Source of the DNA: Pustulibacterium marinum
Lineage (GTDB): Bacteria; Bacteroidota; Bacteroidia; Flavobacteriales; Flavobacteriaceae
Reading direction: 5' to 3'
Length of the DNA stretch: 64,000 nt
NCBI RefSeq assembly: GCF_900116665.1
Contig: NZ_FPBK01000008.1
Span: 62,001-126,000 of the forward strand
Shown here: positions 44,159 to 53,043 of the stretch, one piece after another
Numbering within the stretch: the first letter of the stretch is position 1
Layout: every line of letters starts with the position of its first letter
Translations under genes and position numbers: made by a program
Notes under the pieces: model-generated
What the model was told of the DNA's origin: nothing
Databases searched by the model: none
The model's input: the letters and a program-made list of their open reading frames with translations, nothing else

Positions 44159-45292
44159 CTACTGATTAATATATTCTTTTATCTTGCTTGTAATGAATTC
44201 AATTTGCTCGTCATCTAATTCCGTATGCATCGGAAGAGAGATTACTTCTTTCACTAATTGATTCGTTACTATAAAATCTTCTTCTTTATATTTTGAATCT
44301 GCGTATGCTTTTTGACTGTGAAGCGGAATAGGATAATAAACTCCACAAGGCACACCATTTTCACCTAGAAATTTCACCAAACCATCTCGCTTACCATTGG
44401 TAATTCTCAACGTATATTGATGATATACATGGCTATCCTCATCACCTAATTGAACAGGTGTAATTATATCCTTTTGATTTTTTAAAGCCTCTGTATACTT
44501 TCTTGCAGATGCTTTTCGCTTATTATTATACGGATCTAAATTTGGTAATTTAGCTCTTAAAACAGCAGCTTGTAAAGCATCCAGTCGAGAATTTACACCT
44601 ACTACGTCATGATGGTAACGCTCATACATTCCATGGTTTACAATTCCACGAATGGTATACGCCAAATCATCATCATTTGTAAAAATTGCTCCTCCATCAC
44701 CATAACAACCTAAGTTTTTAGAAGGGAAAAATGATGTAGCTCCCACATGACCAATGGTACCAGCTTTTTGCTTAGAACCATCTTTCCAAGTGTAAGAAGC
44801 TCCAATTGCTTGCGCATTATCTTCAATAACAAATAAATCATGTGCTTTGGCGATTTCCATAACAGCATCCATATTCGCTACTTGACCGAATAAATGAACA
44901 GGTACAATTGCTTTTGTTTTTGGAGTGATGGCTTTTTTTAATCCCTCTATATCAATATTAAATGTATCCTCTTCAACATCTACCAATACCGGAGTTAACT
45001 GAAGTAAAGCGATTACCTCAACAGTAGCGGCAAAAGTAAAATCTACTGTAATCACTTCATCTCCCGGTTTTAATCCTAGGCCCATCATGGCTATCTGAAG
45101 AGCATCGGTTCCGTTTCCACAAGGAATTACGTGTTTTACATTAAGGTAATCTTCTAAATCTTTTTGAAATGCATGGACTTCTGGTCCGTTTATAAAAGCA
45201 GTATTTGCTAAAACCTCCTCGAAGGAAGTGGCTATTTGATCTTTAATTTCTTCGTATTGACCTTTTAGATCAACCATTTGAATTTTCTTCAT
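44159..45292 (-). CDS. DegT/DnrJ/EryC1-family sugar aminotransferase
   Basis: A 377-residue PLP-dependent aminotransferase of the type that makes amino sugars for LPS or capsule. The PLP lysine is K192 in SFFPSKNLGCYGDGGAI; GNGTDALQIAM is the phosphate-binding loop; NSRLDALQAAVLRAKL is the family dimer-interface motif. The product may be a 3-amino-3-deoxy or 4-amino sugar nucleotide; not decidable here. It is probably co-transcribed with galE. Confidence 0.92.
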   Translation of the reverse strand: MKKIQMVDLKGQYEEIKDQIATSFEEVLANTAFINGPEVHAFQKDLEDYLNVKHVIPCGNGTDALQIAMMGLGLKPGDEVITVDFTFAATVEVIALLQLTPVLVDVEEDTFNIDIEGLKKAITPKTKAIVPVHLFGQVANMDAVMEIAKAHDLFVIEDNAQAIGASYTWKDGSKQKAGTIGHVGATSFFPSKNLGCYGDGGAIFTNDDDLAYTIRGIVNHGMYERYHHDVVGVNSRLDALQAAVLRAKLPNLDPYNNKRKASARKYTEALKNQKDIITPVQLGDEDSHVYHQYTLRITNGKRDGLVKFLGENGVPCGVYYPIPLHSQKAYADSKYKEEDFIVTNQLVKEVISLPMHTELDDEQIEFITSKIKEYINQ

Positions 45293-45318
45293 TGAATATC
45301 ATCTTCTATATAATGTAA

Positions 45319-45349
45319 CAATATTACAAATTTAGACAGCCTTACACAA
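45319..45349 (-). promoter_or_regulatory. Likely promoter of the DegT-galE pair
   Basis: TTG (complement of 45347-45349), 20 nt, then TAATATTG (complement of 45319-45326, seven of eight positions), 26 nt before the ATG. Confidence 0.5.
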
Positions 45350-45373
45350 TGAAAAAAGTATTATTAAACATAA

Positions 45374-45412
45374 AAAGTGGTCGCCCAATTATCAAAAAAA
45401 GGCAACCACTTT
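45374..45412 (-). terminator. Terminator of the OMP-lipoprotein pair
   Basis: AAAGTGGTCGCC (45374-45385) and GGCAACCACTTT (45401-45412) pair with one mismatch around a 15-nt loop; the minus strand continues TTATGTTTAA. Confidence 0.7.
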
Positions 45413-45461
45413 GGCTATGAAACTAATCTGTTAAGCGGATTTTATTTAAAGCTAATTCAAA

Positions 45462-47087
45462 CTACCTAAAAATTAGGTTACATGTTCCACTATCCAGTTC
45501 AAAATTCAATACGTTATCTGTTTGTGTAATGGTATACGTGGTATAATATCTTCTTCTATTAAAGTACGTAGTGAACTCATAAGTTTGTCCAACTTGCAAC
45601 CTAGTTGTAGCAGCCTCACCCGCTCTAACATACGTCAAATATCTATAGTAATAAGAGCCTACAGGTCTATACAATACATAGAAAGAAGGTCTTTGAACCG
45701 TACCATTTGCGCAAGTAGCTGTACCTCTAAATGTAATAGGCTCCGGGAAGAAACCAGATGGCATAGTCAAATTAATATTGTTATCACACGGATAAAATAC
45801 CTCTGACTCTGTTAACAATGTTCCTTTATCATACCTGCTAGTTCCAGAATACACTCTAAATTTACATGGATATCTAGGAGCATTATAGAAATGTATATTT
45901 TGACCAGGATATAAATAGTAGGTTTTACATGCATAATAACTCACAGGTCTATTATTCCAAGCAAATACCAATTCACAATAAGTCCTTCTGTAATTACCGC
46001 TAAAAGTAGAAGATCCACTAGCGTCTAAAACTTTTACACCACCATTGGCATTCCACCACGAACATCTATAACCATAGAAATCTATATTGTACCATGAAAG
46101 GTGTGTAATATCAAAACTTAAGCTCAATTCGCCTTCACTATCTACTACTGTGGCATCTTGCTCATATACCCACTGGCCAGTTTCAACTTCGTAAGACCAA
46201 ATAGGAACTACATCTCCAGCCGCCAAATTTGCTTCGGTATCTGTATTATAAACTTCACTGCTTAATGACATGCTTACAGTAACCGGTTCTGAGAAAGACT
46301 TTACTTTACCACCACCTACATTCATATTGATTGAAGCAAATCCGGCTGTATTAAATACGATTTCTTCTTCAGTTCCATCAGGTCCGATAACTGAACGTGG
46401 CATAAACCCTCCTGGAAAAGCGTTTGTAGATGACTCTTGTTCTGAATCAAAATGAGTTAAACTTACATTTACAGATCCTCCTGATAATGTATTTCCATCC
46501 TCATCATAAAACATCACTCCGTCTGGTAAAGAAACAGTTGCTCCAGTTTCTTTATCACCTTCAGGTAAAACAATAACCTCCTGATTTCCTGAAAGTGCAT
46601 TCCCAGTCATACTAAATGTTGCACTACTATTACCAACTCCTGCTGGCGGAGCATCTAATTTAACCATTGGAATAGTTACAAATTGATCTTCCTCCTCAGC
46701 ACTAAAGTATGCTTCCATATTTACAGGAAGATATCCCGGAGCTTCAATATTTACACTAAACTCAAGATCCGCTCCTTCTTCTGGGGCGTACGATGGATTT
46801 ACTATTAAGTATAACTTTCCTTCTACTACTTCAAAATCTCGGGAACCCCCAGATTCAAAAACATAATCAGCATCGGCTCCTGTTATGGTTACAGTTACAT
46901 TTTCTGGAAAGGTTTCCGGCAGCGCTGCATCCACAATATCAATCATCATGGTCTGCTCAAAAATATTAAAGCTCTCAGAGAGCTCAATATAACTATCCAC
47001 ACTATCCACTACATCTAATGGAGATTTTTCACACCCTAAAAACAAAATAAGCATTAAGGCTCCTATTGTATATTTAATTTTTTTCAT
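45462..47087 (-). CDS. Lipoprotein of unknown function
   Basis: A 541-residue protein with a lipoprotein signal (LMLILFLGC, lipid cysteine near residue 19). Residues 30-330 are beta-rich and Ig-like, with segments such as GGSVNVSLTHFDSEQE and PIWSYEVETGQWVYEQDATV. The latter resembles regions in extracellular CILP/FAM171-type proteins, but the match is by eye only. The C-terminal ~200 residues are rich in Tyr, Arg and Cys (GYRCSWW, RTYCELVF, RYPCKFRVYSG). It follows the beta-barrel gene by 7 nt, so the two probably form a surface complex. Confidence 0.6.
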   Translation of the reverse strand: MKKIKYTIGALMLILFLGCEKSPLDVVDSVDSYIELSESFNIFEQTMMIDIVDAALPETFPENVTVTITGADADYVFESGGSRDFEVVEGKLYLIVNPSYAPEEGADLEFSVNIEAPGYLPVNMEAYFSAEEEDQFVTIPMVKLDAPPAGVGNSSATFSMTGNALSGNQEVIVLPEGDKETGATVSLPDGVMFYDEDGNTLSGGSVNVSLTHFDSEQESSTNAFPGGFMPRSVIGPDGTEEEIVFNTAGFASINMNVGGGKVKSFSEPVTVSMSLSSEVYNTDTEANLAAGDVVPIWSYEVETGQWVYEQDATVVDSEGELSLSFDITHLSWYNIDFYGYRCSWWNANGGVKVLDASGSSTFSGNYRRTYCELVFAWNNRPVSYYACKTYYLYPGQNIHFYNAPRYPCKFRVYSGTSRYDKGTLLTESEVFYPCDNNINLTMPSGFFPEPITFRGTATCANGTVQRPSFYVLYRPVGSYYYRYLTYVRAGEAATTRLQVGQTYEFTTYFNRRRYYTTYTITQTDNVLNFELDSGTCNLIFR

Positions 47088-47094
47088 AATTTCT

Positions 47095-47790
47095 CTATTT
47101 TAAAAGTTTTACAGCAATTCTAAGATTTATAAAAGGATACCATCTGTAATCTGAAATATCTTGCTGAAATCTATCTTCACGCAAGGTTACATTCTCCGAC
47201 ATCATTTCTGTAGTAACAATTGTTGCCTGAGGCTCCCCTGTATAGAATGATCCTAATTCAAACCCAAAACCTACTCTTTTCTTTGGAATAGCTCTACCAA
47301 ACCCAAGTCCAAAATATGGAGCCACCCCAGAATAGTCCATTTGAAAATCTACGGTTCCTACATCTTCAGCTTCAATCTTAAGTTCTCCGTAAGTAAATCC
47401 CGTCTCATTAACTCCCATAAAAGAAAGCTGACCATCAAAAAAATATCCAACTCCACCAACCAGCTTAAAACTACTTCTTTTAAATGGTAAATATTCTATT
47501 GAAAGATCTACCGCAGTACTACCCGGACCACCGTCTATAATAAAAGTTTCACCGCCTATCTCTTCTTCTTGTCCTCCCAAAGCAGCATCTATATTTAGAT
47601 ACTGACCTCTTAATCTTACCGCGAATTTTTCACTCAACGACATTGCTACTTCTCCCCCTACTCCTAGTGTAGAACCATTCAAAGCAATTGCAAACTTCTT
47701 TGGTTTTTTTGTTTCTGTTTCTATTTCTTGTGCATAGGAAAAAATGCTCATCACAAGTAAAAAGAAACAGATCAAGTTTTTGTTGATCAT
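47095..47790 (-). CDS. Outer-membrane beta-barrel partner protein
   Basis: A 231-residue exported protein. The signal peptide ends IFSYAQ, then amphipathic strands follow (IALNGSTLGVGGEVAMSLS, SFKLVGGVGYFFDGQLS, GVAPYFGLGFGRAI) and a barrel-type C-terminus (PFINLRIAVKLLK). No enzyme motif. It is first in a two-gene operon with the 541-residue lipoprotein. Confidence 0.65.
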   Translation of the reverse strand: MINKNLICFFLLVMSIFSYAQEIETETKKPKKFAIALNGSTLGVGGEVAMSLSEKFAVRLRGQYLNIDAALGGQEEEIGGETFIIDGGPGSTAVDLSIEYLPFKRSSFKLVGGVGYFFDGQLSFMGVNETGFTYGELKIEAEDVGTVDFQMDYSGVAPYFGLGFGRAIPKKRVGFGFELGSFYTGEPQATIVTTEMMSENVTLREDRFQQDISDYRWYPFINLRIAVKLLK

Positions 47791-47865
47791 AGTGTTTATT
47801 TTTATAAGGTTTACATATTGCTAACCTACTTAATAACAAAACATTAAGAAATACTCAAAAAAGGG

Positions 47866-47873
47866 TATTTTTG
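47866..47873 (+). promoter_or_regulatory. waaA promoter, -7 box TATTTTTG
   Basis: An exact TAnnTTTG match about 50 nt before the waaA start. Confidence 0.5.
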
Positions 47874-47922
47874 TCATTAGAAAAGAACAAAGAAAATCAC
47901 TGAAACAAGGAGAATTATTTAT

Positions 47923-49170
47923 ATGAATGCTATCTACAACCTTCTTATTCATGTAAGTTTCATCATTTTAAAAATTATTTCAACGTTTAATCACAAAATG
48001 AAATTATTTGTAAATGGTAGAAAAGAGGTTTTTCCAAAACTGGAAAATAGTCTATCGGTCGATGATAAAACTATCTGGATTCATACTGCTTCACTTGGAG
48101 AATTTGAACAAGGTCTTCCAGTTTTAGAGGCGTTGAAACTTCAATATCCATCTTATAAATATGTAGTGACGTTTTTTTCGCCATCGGGTTTTGAAGTCAA
48201 AAAAAATAGTACTGTTGCAGATGTGATTACTTATTTGCCATTAGACACAAAAAAAAATGCAAAACGATTCATAAAAACCGTCAATCCTGCATTAGCCATA
48301 TTTGTTAAGTATGAATTTTGGCCGAACTATCTTCAGGAACTTAAAAAAGCACATATACCAACGCTTTTAGTATCAGGAATTTTTAGAAAAGATCAAGTTT
48401 TTTTCAAATGGTATGGGAATTTTATGAGAGAAAAACTGAGTGCTTTTGACCATTTTTTTCTTCAAAATGAAACATCAGGAAACTTATTAAATTCTATTTC
48501 GTTGAAGAACTATACAGTTTGTGGTGATACTCGCTTTAACCGAGTGCTTCAAATTTTGGAAAGAGATAATTCTTTAACCTTTATGAAAGATTTTAAAGAT
48601 GATGCTTTACTCATCGTAATAGGAAGTTCATGGCCGGAAGATGAAGAGATTCTTATTCCATTTATCAATGCAACAAAGGAAAATGTCAAATTTATAATTG
48701 CACCTCATAAGATAGAATCTTCAAAAATTGAATCTTTAAGAAATCAGCTTCAAAGTAAAACGTGTTTATATTCTAATAAAAATACTCCCCAACAACTGAA
48801 AGAAGCAAAGGTTTTGATCATTGATACCATTGGCTTGTTGACCAAAATTTATAGTTATGCAGATATAGCTTACGTAGGTGGCGGAATGGGAAATACCGGT
48901 TTGCACAACACTTTGGAACCTGCTGTATTTGGAATCCCTGTAGTTATCGGAAAAAATTATCAAAAGTTTGAAGAAGCGAAGCAACTAGTTTCTCTGGGAG
49001 GAATTATTTCTGTATCTAATAAAGAAGAACTAGCAAAACACATGCAACATCTACTTATAGATGAATTCAAAAGAAAACAAATTGGCGCTATAAATGATAC
49101 TTTTCTAAAGTCCAATGCAAATGCACTAGAAACCGTTACAAAATACATATCGGAAAATATCCCAGTATAG
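47923..49170 (+). CDS. waaA: 3-deoxy-D-manno-octulosonic acid (Kdo) transferase
   Basis: A 415-residue WaaA that adds Kdo to lipid A precursor at the inner membrane. An N-terminal membrane-anchor segment precedes the GT30 domain: WIHTASLGEFEQGLPVLEAL carries the catalytic glutamate, VVTFFSPSGFEVKKN and KYEFWPNYLQEL follow. The C-terminal CMP-Kdo-binding domain has YVGGGMGNTGLHNTLEPAVF. It fits the nearby envelope genes. Its presence indicates a Kdo-containing LPS. Confidence 0.95.
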   Translation: MNAIYNLLIHVSFIILKIISTFNHKMKLFVNGRKEVFPKLENSLSVDDKTIWIHTASLGEFEQGLPVLEALKLQYPSYKYVVTFFSPSGFEVKKNSTVADVITYLPLDTKKNAKRFIKTVNPALAIFVKYEFWPNYLQELKKAHIPTLLVSGIFRKDQVFFKWYGNFMREKLSAFDHFFLQNETSGNLLNSISLKNYTVCGDTRFNRVLQILERDNSLTFMKDFKDDALLIVIGSSWPEDEEILIPFINATKENVKFIIAPHKIESSKIESLRNQLQSKTCLYSNKNTPQQLKEAKVLIIDTIGLLTKIYSYADIAYVGGGMGNTGLHNTLEPAVFGIPVVIGKNYQKFEEAKQLVSLGGIISVSNKEELAKHMQHLLIDEFKRKQIGAINDTFLKSNANALETVTKYISENIPV

Positions 49171-49233
49171 GGTCTTAGAATTTCTTTAAATGTTTTTAAC
49201 TTTTCATAAACTCATTATAGCAGGTAGGGTTAT

Positions 49234-49241
49234 TAGTTTTG
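49234..49241 (+). promoter_or_regulatory. Promoter -7 box TAGTTTTG
   Basis: An exact -7 box 22 nt before the small lipoprotein gene. Confidence 0.5.
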
Positions 49242-49263
49242 AATCAAATCAAAAACTAGAATT

Positions 49264-49557
49264 ATGAAAAAGTTGTTATTAAGTATTGTATTATTAGGAG
49301 GAATCACGTTGGGAACAACCTCTTGTAGAGAAACCACTCAAGAAAAAGCAGAAGACGCGGTAGAAAGTGCGGCTGATGATATTGACGATGCAGCTGACGA
49401 AGCCGGAGATGAAATAGAAGATGCTGCAGAAGGTACTGGAGAAAAAATAGGAAAAGCCTATGACGAAGCAAAAGAATCTGTAAAAGAAGCTGGTAGAGAA
49501 ATAGACGAAGCAGCTGACGAAACAGAAGAAGCTCTTGACCCTGACGACAGAGACTAA
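49264..49557 (+). CDS. Small acidic alpha-helical lipoprotein
   Basis: A 97-residue lipoprotein: signal ending TLGTTSC, then an Asp/Glu/Ala-rich helical chain with imperfect repeats (AEDAVESAADDIDDAADEAG, then GREIDEAADETEEALD). The pattern suggests a long amphipathic or coiled helix, reminiscent of YtxH/LEA-like stress proteins. The function is unknown. It is monocistronic with its own promoter and terminator. Confidence 0.75.
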   Translation: MKKLLLSIVLLGGITLGTTSCRETTQEKAEDAVESAADDIDDAADEAGDEIEDAAEGTGEKIGKAYDEAKESVKEAGREIDEAADETEEALDPDDRD

Positions 49558-49575
49558 TTTAGAATTCAAAATATA

Positions 49576-49604
49576 AAAAAACCTCGCTAGTTGCGAGGTT
49601 TTTT
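49576..49604. terminator. Bidirectional terminator, small lipoprotein / PNGase F gene
   Basis: A six-base A run, CCTCGC (49582-49587), loop TAGTT, GCGAGG (49593-49598), then six T. It serves both convergent genes. Confidence 0.92.
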
Positions 49605-49624
49605 GTTTTGTATCTTTTCAAGAT

Positions 49625-51025
49625 TTAGTCTGCAATAACAGGTCTTGAAATTTCTGTATTACTCTTAACTACAACAAATGTTGAAATAGCGTAGTATGCT
49701 CCAGGGCTGTAGCCTTCGGCAATTACACCACCATCTGAAGTCCAAGGTTCAAAGCTATATTCAAAATCAAAACTTTGACCAGCCATTGGCGAAGAAAGTT
49801 CGTTTAAACGAATAGGCACTACCATACCAGGACACCAACCAGCTCTATCCGGCTGCCAGTTTCCTGGAGATTGATTACTCACTACATTTTCTGCACAACC
49901 TAAAGGTCCCATATAATGTTCAAAAGTAGCTGCTCCATTTATCATTACATCATGAGTTCTGTAACACCATTCTGCACAAGGTCTTCCTGTTCCTGCATCA
50001 ACCGGTGTAGCGTGACCCCAACCTGAAATTACAGTTCTTAGGTGTGTACTTTCTGCATTGGAAGGAATGCTAATATTTTTGGTTAAATCAAATTCAGATG
50101 CATCAGAACCATAAGGCACTCCACCCAAAGACCAACTATCATAAGCTACCACTTCTGCTATATTATAATATTGATAATCTGGTGTACCTTCAATAAACTT
50201 GAAGTTCACTGTAACTTCATAACCATCACTGTTCCAAACTTCCGCATAAGTTCTAAGGTTTACATCCCCTGTTAAAAGTGATTTAAAATCTGTTACATCA
50301 AACTCAAAACCATCTTCCAACTGGCTATTATCATTCCAATAAGGAGTAATGTAACGCCCCATTTCAAACCATTCGCTTGTTTCTGGATCTTGTACTTGGA
50401 TATGTGCAAAAACATCCCATTCATCACAACCTCCAATAGGACAATCTAGTTTTACGTACATTAAAATTTCACTATAACCACTTAAATCTTCTGGAAAAGG
50501 AAAGGTTCCCGTTTCACCTTGGTTATAACCATCTCCCCATGCAATACGCTCATGATCAAAAGTAGTCATTGCATACGATGGTCTTACCGCAGATTTGTAC
50601 ACCTGCACATATCTTGATGTTGCTCCTGTACTACTTACCTCTATTGATGAAGACTCTTCATTCTCTTCTTCAGGAACCACTTTTACATAAATATCATGTG
50701 TTCCATTTGCGTCATCAGCATCAATAACCAATGATTGAGAAAAGTTTTCATTATCCAATGATAGCATATAATCATCAGACACCGTTAACTCTAAATCACT
50801 TGATAAATCGCTTCCAATTACAGCAAACGTTTCTACTTCAGATTCTCCTCCTACTTCTATTTCTCCAAAATCAATAGAAGATTCTGTTAGTGAGATTTTG
50901 GGATCTAACGCTTGTTGTCCTCCACTTCCTCCTTCATCTGAATCGTCATCTCCACAAGATTGGAGTGCTACAAAACAGAATGAAAGCATTGCAAGCATAG
51001 ATGCTCGTAAAGTAATTCTTTGCAT
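49625..51025 (-). CDS. PNGase F-type peptide-N-glycosidase lipoprotein
   Basis: A 466-residue PNGase F homologue, cleaving the bond between asparagine and the first GlcNAc of N-glycans. A lipoprotein signal (VALQSC, lipid Cys24) is followed by an acidic GDDDSDEG that resembles a surface-export signal, then an added Ig-like domain (~40-145), then the PNGase F core from ~150. From remembered Elizabethkingia PNGase F, catalytic D60, E118 and E206 align with D204 (CDEWD), E262 (TYAEVW) and E352 (CAEWCYRTH). ISGWGHA, NQSPGNW and PDRAGWCPGM are also conserved. There is no glycan-utilisation locus nearby. Confidence 0.93.
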   Translation of the reverse strand: MQRITLRASMLAMLSFCFVALQSCGDDDSDEGGSGGQQALDPKISLTESSIDFGEIEVGGESEVETFAVIGSDLSSDLELTVSDDYMLSLDNENFSQSLVIDADDANGTHDIYVKVVPEEENEESSSIEVSSTGATSRYVQVYKSAVRPSYAMTTFDHERIAWGDGYNQGETGTFPFPEDLSGYSEILMYVKLDCPIGGCDEWDVFAHIQVQDPETSEWFEMGRYITPYWNDNSQLEDGFEFDVTDFKSLLTGDVNLRTYAEVWNSDGYEVTVNFKFIEGTPDYQYYNIAEVVAYDSWSLGGVPYGSDASEFDLTKNISIPSNAESTHLRTVISGWGHATPVDAGTGRPCAEWCYRTHDVMINGAATFEHYMGPLGCAENVVSNQSPGNWQPDRAGWCPGMVVPIRLNELSSPMAGQSFDFEYSFEPWTSDGGVIAEGYSPGAYYAISTFVVVKSNTEISRPVIAD

Positions 51026-51195
51026 ATAAAATAATATTGGTTAATAAATTATGATGAAAAAGTAAAGAGATTAACCGTTTTAGCAAAACATTTATCATGT
51101 TATCTTGCAGAAATAAACAAAAAATGAAAAAGTTGTTAGTTTTGATTTAATTCCTTTACAGAATTTTACTATATAAAAGAATAAAACACGCTGAA

Positions 51196-52074
51196 TTGAA
51201 AAAATCGCTCTACATAATCTTAGCTATCACATTAGGGATGCTGTTGCCGCAATTGCATGTTTTTACATTTCTGATTCGGTATTCATTAATGCTAATGCTG
51301 TTTTTAACATTTACAGGAATTCAGATCTCTTATAAAAATGTTGGAAGAATTCATATTCAGGTATCTATATTAATTTTGATAGCATCACTTTTTCATTATT
51401 GGTGGATAAAACAATTATTTCCAGATTTAGCGATGGTAGGTTTTATTTTAGGCGCGACTCCAACAGCTGCAGCGGCGGCAGTAGTCGCAAATATGATGAA
51501 GCTAAATGTGCCTTTTGTAACCGTATCTACAGTTTTAACAAATATTGTCGCCGTTATATTTATACCAATTCTTCTGCCCTTTTTGATTCAGAAACAATTG
51601 GAAGTTTCTCCTTTTTATATTGTATTACAAGTTTTCATCACCCTAGGAATTCCTTTACTCTTAGGGCAATTCATCACCTTAAAATTTCCGAAGATCACTG
51701 AAAAAGTAGTAAAACAGAAGCCACTTTCGTTTGCTCTTTTTATTGGAAACATGCTCGTTGCTAGTGCCAATAGCTCCAACTATATTCAGCATAACGCCAA
51801 AGCTTCTTTAGAAACTATTGCTATTATTGCCGGACTAACATGTATTGTAGGTTTTCTAAATTTTAAAATGGGAGAATGGACAGCACCAAAAGCATTACGT
51901 TACGAAAGTGGCTTGTCTACAGGAAGAAAAAATACCATGTTAGCACTTTGGTTGTGCTTAACATACATTAATCCTTTGATAGGATTAGCGCCTGTTTTCT
52001 ACTTGGTTTTTCATAATATCTACAATTCTGTTCAATTATGGTTTCTGGAAAAGAAACGAAAAAACTTCACTTAG
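51196..52074 (+). CDS. BASS-family (bile acid:Na+ symporter-like) transporter
   Basis: A 292-residue membrane protein with about nine or ten hydrophobic helices. GATPTAAAAAVVANMMKLN resembles the crossover region of BASS transporters, and ESGLSTGRKNTMLALWL corresponds to the E-G-x-QN segment. The substrate is unknown; despite the name, bacterial members move organic acids such as pyruvate or pantoate. The frame starts with TTG at 51196 (KKSLYIILAITLGM); the first ATG would remove half a helix, so TTG is preferred. Confidence 0.75.
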   Translation: MKKSLYIILAITLGMLLPQLHVFTFLIRYSLMLMLFLTFTGIQISYKNVGRIHIQVSILILIASLFHYWWIKQLFPDLAMVGFILGATPTAAAAAVVANMMKLNVPFVTVSTVLTNIVAVIFIPILLPFLIQKQLEVSPFYIVLQVFITLGIPLLLGQFITLKFPKITEKVVKQKPLSFALFIGNMLVASANSSNYIQHNAKASLETIAIIAGLTCIVGFLNFKMGEWTAPKALRYESGLSTGRKNTMLALWLCLTYINPLIGLAPVFYLVFHNIYNSVQLWFLEKKRKNFT

Positions 52075-52094
52075 AAAACAAGCGCTTTATATGA

Positions 52095-53036
52095 TTAATC
52101 TACATCTGAAAGTAGACGCGTAACTTCATCTAATTTTGGGGTTAGAATAACTTCAATTCTTCTATTTTTTGCTTTCCCCTCGGTAGTTTCATTTGTTGCT
52201 ACAGGAGCAAACTCACTTCTACCGGCCGCAGTTAAACTTGTTGGATTGATACTTGGATTCTCCGTTAGAATCTTCACAATAGCAGTAGCTCTTTTGGTTG
52301 ACAAATCCCAATTTCCACTAATTGGCCCCGAAGTTTTGTACGGATCATCATCGGTATGCCCTTCAATCAATACAGAAATATCCGGATTTTGTGCTAATAC
52401 AGAGCCCAATTGTTCTACAGCTTTTCTACCTTCTGAACCTACTGCCCAACTACCAGAATTGAAAAGCAATTTATTTTCCATAGAAACATACACTTTTCCG
52501 TCGCGCTGTTCAATGGTTAAACCATTTCCTTCAAAATCTAATAAGGCTTTAGACAACGCATCTTTTAAGCTTTTCATCGCTTGATCTTTTTTGGCAATCA
52601 AACTTTCTAGCTCATCCACACGCTTAGAACGCGAGTCTAACTCATCTTTCAAAGCCGCCAAACGATCACTTTCCTTTTCCAATTGTTCTAAAAGTTCACG
52701 ATTCTTTTTAGCATTTTCTGATAAGTTTTTGGCACTATTCTGTTCCAAGGCATCATAAGAAGCTTTCAAATTTGCCAAATTAGTTTCCAATGCAGCCTTT
52801 TCTTGTTTCAGCTTATTAAGTTCATCAATTGCTTCTTCATAAGAAGTTAATAATTTAGAGTTTTGATTTTCTAAATTGTTAACCATAGTTTCTAGCTCTT
52901 GTTTGCGAGATGATAAACTATCACGCTCCTCTTCAAGACTAGCATATTTATCTTCTAAATCTTTGTAAACCTTTGTAGACACACAAGAAGTTGTCATGGC
53001 TAAAATGGCAACTCCGGTAAAAACTTTTTTGATCAT
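52095..53036 (-). CDS. OmpA-family lipoprotein with coiled coil
   Basis: A 313-residue protein: lipoprotein signal (AMTTSC), a long coiled coil (about 25-165, heptad-rich with ETMVNNLENQNSKL), then an OmpA peptidoglycan-binding domain with IEGHTDDDPYKTSG, LSTKRATAIVKIL and KNRRIEVIL. It probably tethers the outer membrane to peptidoglycan. It is 7 nt downstream of xth, in the same operon. Confidence 0.92.
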   Translation of the reverse strand: MIKKVFTGVAILAMTTSCVSTKVYKDLEDKYASLEEERDSLSSRKQELETMVNNLENQNSKLLTSYEEAIDELNKLKQEKAALETNLANLKASYDALEQNSAKNLSENAKKNRELLEQLEKESDRLAALKDELDSRSKRVDELESLIAKKDQAMKSLKDALSKALLDFEGNGLTIEQRDGKVYVSMENKLLFNSGSWAVGSEGRKAVEQLGSVLAQNPDISVLIEGHTDDDPYKTSGPISGNWDLSTKRATAIVKILTENPSINPTSLTAAGRSEFAPVATNETTEGKAKNRRIEVILTPKLDEVTRLLSDVD

Positions 53037-53043
53037 AGCTTGT

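Noticed and set aside
49294-49569. Cys/Phe-rich minus-strand frame opposite the small lipoprotein
   Set aside because: It is the antisense shadow of an Ala/Asp/Glu-rich gene and overlaps it completely.
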